From Clostridia bacterium (lineage in GTDB: Bacteria; Bacillota; Clostridia; DUPQ01): a stretch of DNA of 13,151 nucleotides. The position numbers and the translations under genes are program-made. The DNA lies in NCBI GenBank assembly GCA_030592355.1, contig JAUVJE010000045.1, forward strand, positions 1 to 13,151, given 5' to 3'. Shown here one piece after another: positions 1 through 5,241 of this stretch (the stretch's first letter is position 1; each line of letters opens with the position of its first letter). Below the pieces are notes generated by a model. The model did no database searches, was not told the origin of the DNA, and saw only the letters and a program-made list of their open reading frames with translations.

Positions 1-1
1 G

Positions 2-1024
2 CGGTATAAACTCTTGGTAAGGCCGGGTCATATTCCAATGGTATGTTCATATGTTTCAGCAGATGGAATACATTGGGAAATGCTGGATGATAAAGCAATT
101 GATGCAGACAGCGACAGTCATGTTGCCCTAATACGCCATCCTGAGACAGGTCAGTATATGGCAACCATGCGAAAAATCAAAGGAGACAGACGGGTTTGGC
201 TTAGCACCAGCGAAGACTTTGAAAAATGGACCGACCCTGTGCTGATAAAGGAACTTGATATTAACCAAAGTATGCAGACGCAAATCTACGGAATGCAGAT
301 TTCATATTACGGAGCATATATTCTGGGTATGGTTTCGTATTACAATACTTTCGAAAACGATTTGGACGGGTGGGGTAAAATGGACGGTACCATGGATATT
401 GGACTTGCATACAGCAGGGGACGGTACTGCTGGCATGAAAATTTTATTCATGACCGGTTTATCCCTATTGGTGAAAAAGGCGAATGGGACTGCGGAATGA
501 TTTCTCCTTCATCGCACCCGATTTATTTCGATGACGAAATTAGATTTTATTATGCAGGAATGCCATATCTTCACAAACCACCTTATTCCGGGGACAGGCC
601 ACAGTGTGTTGGTGTAGCCTCCATCCGCCCTGACGGATTTGTTTATCTTGATGCAGGTGATGAAAACGCCGAATTGTTTACAAGGATTTTTGCAATCAGC
701 GAATCCGGATTTGAAATCAATGCAAATGCTGAGAACGGTGAAATAATTGTAGAGATTTGCGATGGAAACGGAGATGCCATAGATGATTTCAGTAAAGAAA
801 AATTTATTCCCATCAGAGAAGACGGTTTGAGGATTCCTTTGCAGTGGAAAGATAATCCTGATCAAAGTATTTTGCTGAATACAGCATTGAGGCTGAAGGT
901 TTATGCAAAAAATGCGTCAATTTACTCAATAACAATGTTAAATGGAGAGGATGAACCAAAATACTGGAAATTCCGCGAAATTGATTATACGGATATTCTC
1001 TACAAACGCAAATACACTGAATAA
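2..1024 (+). CDS. Glycoside-hydrolase-like beta-propeller protein, 5' partial
   Basis: The reading frame is open to the left edge, so the N-terminus lies outside the window; the first complete codon is at 2 and an in-frame TTG at 14 is probably not the true start. The visible 340 residues look like the GH32/GH43 five-bladed propeller superfamily. They carry repeated blade signatures such as a ...SADGIHWE... segment, a ...LSTSEDFEKW... segment, and a ...IRFYYAGMPY... strand late in the propeller. After about residue 210 a beta-sandwich-like tail follows, with a GFVYLDAG strand and an LRLKVYAKNASIYSI ending. As I recall, this tail is common in uncharacterised secreted or cytosolic glycosidase-like proteins of gut and environmental bacteria. 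The catalytic acids cannot be assigned because the N-terminal blades are missing. The substrate is unknown and the family call is an inference. The gene ends in TAA before a bidirectional terminator and faces a convergent gene. Confidence 0.6.
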   Translation, partial: RYKLLVRPGHIPMVCSYVSADGIHWEMLDDKAIDADSDSHVALIRHPETGQYMATMRKIKGDRRVWLSTSEDFEKWTDPVLIKELDINQSMQTQIYGMQISYYGAYILGMVSYYNTFENDLDGWGKMDGTMDIGLAYSRGRYCWHENFIHDRFIPIGEKGEWDCGMISPSSHPIYFDDEIRFYYAGMPYLHKPPYSGDRPQCVGVASIRPDGFVYLDAGDENAELFTRIFAISESGFEINANAENGEIIVEICDGNGDAIDDFSKEKFIPIREDGLRIPLQWKDNPDQSILLNTALRLKVYAKNASIYSITMLNGEDEPKYWKFREIDYTDILYKRKYTE

Positions 1025-1032
1025 TTCCTTAA

Positions 1033-1065
1033 CTTATGCTTTTTTACTCTATAGATTATTTTTCT
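1033..1065. repeat. Direct repeat copy A: relic of the 3' end of the CD3324-like gene
   Basis: These 33 bases match 1136-1169 with one single-base gap and one substitution. Copy B is the 3' end of the minus-strand CD3324-family gene. Read on minus, copy A encodes a tail very similar to RKIIYKVKK, but a stop lies a short way upstream in that frame. Copy A is therefore a small duplicated remnant and not a gene. Confidence 0.75.
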
Positions 1066-1108
1066 TAAAAAGGCCCAAGGCAAATTTAAGACAAATTAGA
1101 TAGTAGAA

Positions 1109-1135
1109 AAATCCCCCGCCTGAAACGGGGGATTT
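1109..1135. terminator. Bidirectional intrinsic terminator between convergent genes
   Basis: A perfect 10-bp stem (1109-1118 with 1126-1135) has five consecutive G-C pairs and a 7-base loop. On plus it is followed by TTTCTT, and on minus by a run of five T. It sits 85 bases after the glycosidase-like gene and one base beyond the stop codon of the minus-strand gene, so it probably serves both. Confidence 0.85.
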
Positions 1136-1169
1136 CTTATGCCTTTTTTACTTTATAGATTATTTTTCT
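1136..1169. repeat. Direct repeat copy B: 3' end of the CD3324-family gene
   Basis: This is the intact copy of the 34-base segment repeated at 1033-1065. It includes the stop codon and the last ten or so codons of the minus-strand gene. The terminator hairpin lies between the two copies. Confidence 0.75.
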
Positions 1170-1409
1170 GATACTCTCATGCGAGAGATTAAACAAGGAT
1201 GCAAGTCCGTCAACCGACAGGCCATTGCAGTATCTTTTGTATATATCCCTGTTTCTATCTTCTATCATTTGCCTTGTGCCGTTTTTGCAGCCCCAGCCCA
1301 GATGATTGTCATCCGGCACGGGTATGTAGATTATTTCTCCCTGAACATATTTCTGAAGCTGTTCCAAAAGGCCGGTAGGCAATACCTGTGCTCCGTTTTT
1401 ATACTCCAA
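1137..1409 (-). CDS. CD3324-family small helix-turn-helix protein
   Basis: This is a 90-residue cytosolic protein and a probable DNA-binding regulator. The N-terminal half carries the family signature as I remember it: a LP...LLEQLQKYVQGE stretch followed by IYIPVP (about residues 11-32), then a polar WG...NG segment. The C-terminal third (about residues 55-88) reads as a helix-turn-helix: NRDIYKRYCNGLSVDGLA, then LFNLSHESIRKIIYK as the recognition helix. The start is TTG, chosen because a GGAGG lies six bases upstream (1416-1420 on minus) and the length fits the family. Clostridial members are uncharacterised; some resemble Mor-type activators. Its target is unknown. It stands alone, convergent with the glycosidase-like gene, and its 3' end is partly duplicated at 1033-1065. 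Confidence 0.8.
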   Translation of the reverse strand: MEYKNGAQVLPTGLLEQLQKYVQGEIIYIPVPDDNHLGWGCKNGTRQMIEDRNRDIYKRYCNGLSVDGLASLFNLSHESIRKIIYKVKKA

Positions 1410-1415
1410 ATTGAA

Positions 1416-1420
1416 CCTCC
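1416..1420 (-). promoter_or_regulatory. Ribosome binding site that fixes the TTG start of the CD3324-family gene
   Basis: GGAGG on minus is six bases upstream of the TTG at 1409. There is no ATG in a better position, so this site decides the start. Confidence 0.75.
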
Positions 1421-1678
1421 TGAAAAGTCCGTTGCAAAAGACAGCATAAAACCATGTTGATTATTTTATTAAGTTTAATTCCGGCTTTGGCAAACGGGTT
1501 AGCATGGACATCCAAACAGAATTCGGAATGTCCTCCTAGTAATTAACCACCTTTATTTTTTCAATCATTTTTAAACGCCCCCCTTTCGCCAATTTTGAGG
1601 TGTGCCATAATTATATATAAATATCATTGCATTGGCAACGGTAAACATCGTTATATCAAACTTTACCCTGTCCCATTA
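1421..1678. other. Non-coding stretch, no gene seen
   Basis: No convincing ORF is present on either strand. It should hold the promoter of the minus-strand CD3324-family gene. The best guess there is a TTGCCA and TAAAAT pair with a 19-base spacer, which is weak. An imperfect inverted repeat GGACAT (1506-1511) / ATGTCC (1528-1533) lies further upstream of that gene and could be an operator or a hairpin. The remainder is AT-rich with nothing recognisable. Confidence 0.5.
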
Positions 1679-1726
1679 GAATATCATCCTTCCGCAAAGT
1701 GGAATATTAGCGGAGGGATGATATTT
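1679..1726. repeat. Long hairpin formed by an inverted arm and the first tandem repeat
   Basis: Positions 1679-1695 pair with 1710-1726 over 17 base pairs, including one internal G-T and one terminal G-T pair, enclosing a 14-base loop. The right arm belongs to the first 38-bp tandem repeat. The left arm occurs once only. No T-run follows on either side, so this is not a standard terminator. Confidence 0.75.
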
Positions 1727-1842
1727 CAAAAGTAAAGTGGAATATTAGCGGAGGGATGATATTTCAAAAGTAAAGTGGAATATTAGCGGAGGGATGATAT
1801 TTCAAAAGTAAAATGGAATATTAGCGAAGGGATGATATTTCA
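1696..1842. repeat. 38-bp tandem repeat, about 3.9 copies
   Basis: Units start at 1696, 1734, 1772 and 1810. The first three are identical. The fourth carries two substitutions (G to A at unit positions 4 and 18) and is cut short near unit position 33. Each unit contains the core GCGGAGGGATGATATTTC. The array has no coding capacity. It lies upstream of the purine operon promoter, so it is outside the predicted transcript. Confidence 0.9.
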
Positions 1843-1897
1843 TTGTATTGATTATACTTTTAAGTAAGCAAAAACTACAAAATATTGTGTCTGGCCG

Positions 1898-1926
1898 TTG
1901 ACAAAAAAAAAGGCGTTTGTTAGTAT
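1898..1926 (+). promoter_or_regulatory. Sigma-A-type promoter of the purine operon
   Basis: A perfect -35 box TTGACA (1898-1903) is followed by a 17-base spacer and TAGTAT (1921-1926). Transcription should start near 1933, just before the riboswitch. A TATAAT at 1934-1939 is closer to consensus as a -10 box but has no -35 box at a usable distance: the TTGACA would be 30 bases away. Confidence 0.75.
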
Positions 1927-1946
1927 TTGCGTGTATAATATGAATA

Positions 1947-2017
1947 TGCTCATATAATGTTGCGGATATGGCGCAAGAGTATCTACCGGATGGCCGTGAA
2001 CCGTCCGACTATGGGTG
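1947..2017 (+). ncRNA. Purine riboswitch aptamer, guanine/hypoxanthine class
   Basis: The full three-way junction of the purine riboswitch is visible and aligns base by base with the B. subtilis xpt aptamer as I remember it. P1 pairs 1947-1954 with 2010-2017. P2 spans 1958-1964 and 1972-1978 and includes the xpt-like mismatch at positions 26/44. L2 is GATATGG. P3 is 7 bp, one longer than xpt, and L3 is CCGTGAA, which can make the usual loop-loop kissing contact with L2. Specificity residues are U22 (1955), U47 (1980), U51 (1984) and C74 (2009). C74 in GACTATG marks guanine/hypoxanthine rather than adenine (U74). Small deviations are A at position 48 (1981), a flipped-out base in known structures, and G at position 64 in L3. 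It lies about 14 bases after the predicted transcription start and governs the purine operon. Confidence 0.95.
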
Positions 2018-2053
2018 AAATGAACCGGTTCTAACCGGATGTTTCGCTTGTAG
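2009..2053 (+). promoter_or_regulatory. Antiterminator of the guanine riboswitch
   Basis: In the ligand-free state 2009-2020 can pair with 2042-2053 over twelve continuous pairs, some of them G-U. This uses up C74 and the whole 3' strand of P1. Inside it, 2025-2029 pairs with 2034-2038 to form a 5-bp hairpin with a tetraloop that locks away the 5' arm of the terminator. The structure is mutually exclusive with both P1 and the terminator, so ligand binding should turn expression off. Confidence 0.75.
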
Positions 2054-2066
2054 ACATCCGGTTTTA
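2033..2066 (+). terminator. Riboswitch-controlled intrinsic terminator
   Basis: A perfect 10-bp stem (2033-2042 with 2054-2063) with an 11-base loop is followed by TTTT and an AT-rich run. It lies about 210 bases before purE. Guanine-bound aptamer should allow it to form and stop transcription. Confidence 0.88.
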
Positions 2067-2078
2067 ATATACATCCGT

Positions 2079-2194
2079 GTATCCGGGGGATACATATATA
2101 AATGGGTCAAGTATCCAAAATATCCAAGTATCCGAAGTATCCGGGGGATACATATATAAATGGGTCAAGTATCCGAAGTATCCAAGTATCCGAC
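2079..2194 (+). repeat. 58-bp tandem duplication in the purE leader
   Basis: Units 2079-2136 and 2137-2194 differ at only three positions. Each begins with a 6-bp inverted repeat GTATCC-ggg-GGATAC and ends with several GTATCC-type words spaced 8-9 bases apart. The duplication lies after the riboswitch terminator, so it is part of the read-through mRNA leader. No ORF or known RNA class is recognised here. Confidence 0.85.
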
Positions 2195-2238
2195 GGATGA
2201 TTGACTCAAAGTGGGTAAAGTACCCGGCGGATGATTGA
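2194..2238 (+). repeat. 11-bp direct repeats flanking a small hairpin before purE
   Basis: CGGATGATTGA occurs at 2194-2204 and again at 2228-2238. Between them GGGTA (2213-2217) can pair with TACCC (2221-2225) around a 3-base loop. The second copy ends 24 bases before the purE ribosome binding site. The function is unknown. Confidence 0.6.
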
Positions 2239-2262
2239 TTTAGGAAGCTGAAATATTTATGT

Positions 2263-2267
2263 GGAGG
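2263..2267 (+). promoter_or_regulatory. Ribosome binding site of purE
   Basis: GGAGG is six bases before the ATG at 2274 and nine before the ATG at 2277. It overlaps the codons that would follow an in-frame ATG at 2259, which excludes that longer start. Confidence 0.8.
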
Positions 2268-2273
2268 TTTTCC

Positions 2274-2783
2274 ATGATGGAAAAAGCTAAGGTATTGGTA
2301 ATAATGGGAAGCGACTCGGATTACCCGGTGGTGAAGGATTGCTTAAGAACACTAAAAGACTTCAATGTTGAGTTTACTGCAGAGGTGTGCTCGGCCCACA
2401 GGACGCCGGAACGTGCGGCAGAACTCGCCGGCAGCGCAAAAGAATCCGGATATGGCGTAATAGTAGCCGCAGCGGGAAAAGCCGCGCATTTGCCCGGTGT
2501 TCTGGCCGCATTCACCACGCTTCCGGTGGTAGGCCTGCCTATAAAATCCTCGTTACAGGATGGTATGGATTCGTTGCTTTCTATCGTTCAAATGCCGCCT
2601 GGTGTTCCGGTTGCGACTGTTGCTGTAAATGGAGCTGTTAATGCAGGTCTCCTGGCTGTTCAGATACTTGCGCTCAAATATGATGAACTTGCTGTCAGGT
2701 TGGCGGATTACAAGCAAAGCATGAAAAACAAGGTTGAAAATAAGAATGCAAATCTGCAAGATATAATCAATAAAGAAATATAA
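2274..2783 (+). CDS. purE: 5-(carboxyamino)imidazole ribonucleotide mutase PurE
   Basis: PurE catalyses formation of CAIR in de novo purine synthesis, acting in the cytosol as an octamer in the known family. The 169-residue length is normal. Visible motifs are MGSDSD near residues 11-16 at the phosphate-binding loop, SAHRTPER with the catalytic histidine at about residue 42, AAGKAAHLPG, and DSLLSIVQMPPGVPVATV, typical of bacterial enzymes. The start at 2274 (or 2277) is set by the GGAGG at 2263; an ATG at 2259 would place that site inside the gene. It is the first gene of the riboswitch-controlled operon, and purF follows after nine bases. Class I PurE needs PurK to supply N5-CAIR. PurK is not in the window, and whether this enzyme is class I or class II cannot be settled by eye. 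Confidence 0.95.
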   Translation: MMEKAKVLVIMGSDSDYPVVKDCLRTLKDFNVEFTAEVCSAHRTPERAAELAGSAKESGYGVIVAAAGKAAHLPGVLAAFTTLPVVGLPIKSSLQDGMDSLLSIVQMPPGVPVATVAVNGAVNAGLLAVQILALKYDELAVRLADYKQSMKNKVENKNANLQDIINKEI

Positions 2784-2792
2784 GGAAGTGCA

Positions 2793-4208
2793 ATGAAAGA
2801 ATTTACCATGGAAAAAATGAAAGAAGCCTGCGGTGTCTTCGGAATTATCAACAATGACGATTATGATGTGGCAAGGTTTACTTATTATGGTCTTTATTCG
2901 CTGCAGCACAGAGGGCAGGAGAGTGCGGGTATCGCTGTAAAAAATGGTGCTACCATATTATGCCACAAGGATATGGGACTGGCTCATGAAGTGTTTAACA
3001 AAGTTATTCTGAATCAACTTCAGGGTACCATCGCAATAGGTCATGTAAGGTATTCTACAACAGGTGCCAGCGAAGTGCAGAATGCGCAGCCTATGGTATT
3101 GCGGTACAGGAATGGAAATATGAGCCTTGCCCACAACGGCAACCTTGTTAATGCCTCGAAGTTAAGGGATGAGCTTGAAGCACAGGGCGCTATATTCCAA
3201 TCTACCAATGATACTGAAGTAATTGCAAACCTCATTTCAAGATACAGGGTATTAAATGACAATATTGTGGATACTTTAAAAAACGTGATGGATGACATAA
3301 GGGGTTCGTATGCAATAACAATGATAACGCCCAAAAGGCTGGTAGGCATGAGGGATCCGCTGGGCATACGCCCACTCTGTCTTGGAAAGATAAAAAACTC
3401 ATATGCCTTTGCATCCGAAAGCTGCGCCCTTGATGCGATTGGCGCTGAATTTATAAGGGATATTAATCCCGGTGAAATAGTTTTAATAGACCATGAGGGA
3501 AATATTGAATCACACAACACAGTAGAAAAAGGCTGCCGTAAACTATGCATTTTTGAGCATGTTTATTTTGCCCGCCCCGATAGTATAATAGATGGGGTAT
3601 GTTCCCACAAAGCCCGTGTTGAAGCGGGAAGGATACTGGCCAGAGAATATCCGGTAAAGGCGGATTTGGTTGCGGGAACACCAGACGGCGGAGTTGATGC
3701 AGCTCTTGGTTTTTCAAGGGAAAGCGGAATACCATACGGCCATGCCCTGATAAAAAACAGGTATGTGGGAAGAACATTCATACAACCTGAGCAAACCCAG
3801 AGGGATTCAGGAGTATCTATTAAATTCAATCCTATAAGAAGTGAAATCGAGGGAAAAAGAGTTGTGCTTATTGATGATTCCATAGTCCGCGGCACGACGA
3901 CGCGGCAGATTGTACAGATGCTCAAAGAAGACGGTGCAAAGGAAGTTCATATGAGAATCAGTTCGCCGCCATATAAATACCCATGCTTCTTCGGCATCGA
4001 TACATCCACCAGAAAACAGCTGGTTGCATCGAAAAACAGCATTGATGACATAAGGAATTTGATAGGGGCAGACAGTTTGGGATATCTTTCGCTGGAAGGT
4101 TTGCTGGAGTCGGTCAAGGGAGATAAATGTGGTTATTGCACCGCATGCTTTGACGGCGACTATCCCATGGAAGTGCCTTTTGAGACATTAAAGAATTCCT
4201 GCGGATAA
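2793..4208 (+). CDS. purF: Amidophosphoribosyltransferase PurF
   Basis: PurF makes 5-phosphoribosylamine from PRPP and glutamine, the committed step of purine synthesis. The 471-residue protein has a 12-residue propeptide before the Ntn nucleophile Cys13 (KEACGVFG), which should be exposed by self-cleavage. The glutaminase domain follows with LQHRGQESAG and GHVRYSTTG. The C-terminal phosphoribosyltransferase domain has the PRPP loop VVLIDDSIVRGTT at 357-369. Cys252, Cys398, Cys449 and Cys452 match the spacing of the four [4Fe-4S] ligands of the B. subtilis enzyme, so this is the oxygen-sensitive, cluster-bearing type. The start has an AAGGAAG a few bases upstream; the next Met (residue 6) is too far from it. 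The gene lies nine bases after purE and 15 before purM. Confidence 0.97.
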   Translation: MKEFTMEKMKEACGVFGIINNDDYDVARFTYYGLYSLQHRGQESAGIAVKNGATILCHKDMGLAHEVFNKVILNQLQGTIAIGHVRYSTTGASEVQNAQPMVLRYRNGNMSLAHNGNLVNASKLRDELEAQGAIFQSTNDTEVIANLISRYRVLNDNIVDTLKNVMDDIRGSYAITMITPKRLVGMRDPLGIRPLCLGKIKNSYAFASESCALDAIGAEFIRDINPGEIVLIDHEGNIESHNTVEKGCRKLCIFEHVYFARPDSIIDGVCSHKARVEAGRILAREYPVKADLVAGTPDGGVDAALGFSRESGIPYGHALIKNRYVGRTFIQPEQTQRDSGVSIKFNPIRSEIEGKRVVLIDDSIVRGTTTRQIVQMLKEDGAKEVHMRISSPPYKYPCFFGIDTSTRKQLVASKNSIDDIRNLIGADSLGYLSLEGLLESVKGDKCGYCTACFDGDYPMEVPFETLKNSCG

Positions 4209-4223
4209 AGATTTGGAGAGATA

Positions 4224-5228
4224 ATGAATGAATATAAAAAAGCCGGGGTGGATGTAGAAGCCGGTTATAAATCAGTTGAACTAATGAAAAAACATATTGG
4301 CAAAACCATGCGCAAAGAGGTTCTTGGAGGCATAGGGGGATTCGGTGGATTATTCATGCCCGACCTCGGTAAATATAAGCAGCCTGTGCTGGTGTCCGGA
4401 ACTGACGGAGTAGGTACAAAATTAAAAATTGCCTTTGCCATGGACAAACACGACACAATAGGAATAGATTGTGTCGCCATGTGCGCCAATGATATAGCCT
4501 GCAGCGGAGGGGAGCCTCTGTTTTTTCTTGATTATATTGCATGCGGTAAAAATTATCCGGGAAAAATAGAACAAATAGTAAAGGGGATTTCCGATGGGTG
4601 TATTGCGGCAGGATGTGCAATAGTCGGCGGGGAAACGGCTGAGATGCCTGGTTTTTATCCTACGAATGAATATGACCTGGCGGGTTTTTGCGTTGGTGTT
4701 GTAGAAAAGGATAAAATCATCGACGGGCAATCCATTAAAGCGGGAAACCTGTTGGTTGGAATCCCGTCATCCGGTGTCCACAGCAATGGGTTTTCCCTCA
4801 TAAGAAAGGTACTCGGTGATACGCCGGAAGCTCTTCGAAAAACATATAACGGTATTGAAGGGGCCATTGGGGCAGAGCTGTTGAAACCTACTGAAATATA
4901 TGTAAAAACCATAAAGTCAATATATGAAAATTTCCCTATCAATGGAATTGCGCACATAACCGGCGGCGGATTTAATGAGAATATTCCGCGGATGCTGCCA
5001 AAGGGGTATAAAGCGGTGGTTAACAAAGGCTCATGGCCGGTACTGCCTGTCTTTGATGTAATTGCCCGTATAGGCGGAATAGATGAAATAAGCATGTACG
5101 GAACTTTCAACATGGGCATCGGATTGGTTTTATGCGTGGATGCGGATGATGCCGCCGGTATTGCGAAGCAATATGGGGGATATGTAATCGGTTCGGTCGC
5201 TAATGGAGAAGGAATAGATATAATATAG
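4224..5228 (+). CDS. purM: Phosphoribosylformylglycinamidine cyclo-ligase PurM (AIR synthetase)
   Basis: PurM closes the imidazole ring, converting FGAM to AIR with ATP. The 334 residues are close to the usual 340. Motifs include YKKAGVDVEAG at the N-terminus, the glycine-rich GGIGGFGGLF, TDGVGTKLK at 60-68, the DCVAMCANDI metal/phosphate segment, GETAEMPG, and GIPSSGVHSNGFSL. A GGAGAG precedes the ATG. In many Firmicutes purM is followed by purN; here the next gene is an AICAR formyltransferase 13 bases later. Confidence 0.97.
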   Translation: MNEYKKAGVDVEAGYKSVELMKKHIGKTMRKEVLGGIGGFGGLFMPDLGKYKQPVLVSGTDGVGTKLKIAFAMDKHDTIGIDCVAMCANDIACSGGEPLFFLDYIACGKNYPGKIEQIVKGISDGCIAAGCAIVGGETAEMPGFYPTNEYDLAGFCVGVVEKDKIIDGQSIKAGNLLVGIPSSGVHSNGFSLIRKVLGDTPEALRKTYNGIEGAIGAELLKPTEIYVKTIKSIYENFPINGIAHITGGGFNENIPRMLPKGYKAVVNKGSWPVLPVFDVIARIGGIDEISMYGTFNMGIGLVLCVDADDAAGIAKQYGGYVIGSVANGEGIDII

Positions 5229-5229
5229 T

Positions 5230-5235
5230 AAGGAG
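5230..5235 (+). promoter_or_regulatory. Ribosome binding site that decides the AICARFT start
   Basis: AAGGAG directly abuts the ATG at 5236, which leaves no spacer. The ATG at 5242 lies six bases away and is the likelier start. Confidence 0.75.
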
Positions 5236-5241
5236 ATGTCA

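Noticed and set aside
1179..1460. Plus-strand ORF of 93 codons
   Set aside because: It is antisense to the CD3324-family gene, has no RBS and no recognisable motifs.
1485..1540. AGGAGG on minus near 1535 followed by a 16-codon ORF
   Set aside because: The ATG is about 20 bases from the AGGAGG, the peptide is tiny, and nothing supports translation.
1696..1842. CRISPR array
   Set aside because: The 38-bp units are fully contiguous with no unique spacers, so this is a plain tandem repeat.
1710..1842. GGAGGG-ATG in each 38-bp unit as a translation start
   Set aside because: There is almost no space between the GGAGG and the ATG, and each frame stops after five codons (M-I-F-Q-K).
1934..1939. 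TATAAT as the -10 box of the purine promoter
   Set aside because: The TTGACA is 30 bases away. TAGTAT at 1921 has the proper 17-base spacer and places the start before the riboswitch.
2128..2181. Words like GTATCCGAAGTAT resembling the B. subtilis PurR PurBox
   Set aside because: They match most of the remembered consensus but occur as direct, not inverted, copies. They lie about 200 bases downstream of the promoter within a repeat ladder that would give such matches by chance.
2259..2273. Longer purE start at ATG 2259
   Set aside because: It would put the only good ribosome binding site inside the gene. Known PurE proteins begin close to the SDSD motif.
5236..5241. AICARFT start at ATG 5236
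   Set aside because: The AAGGAG directly abuts this ATG; the ATG at 5242 has the right spacing.
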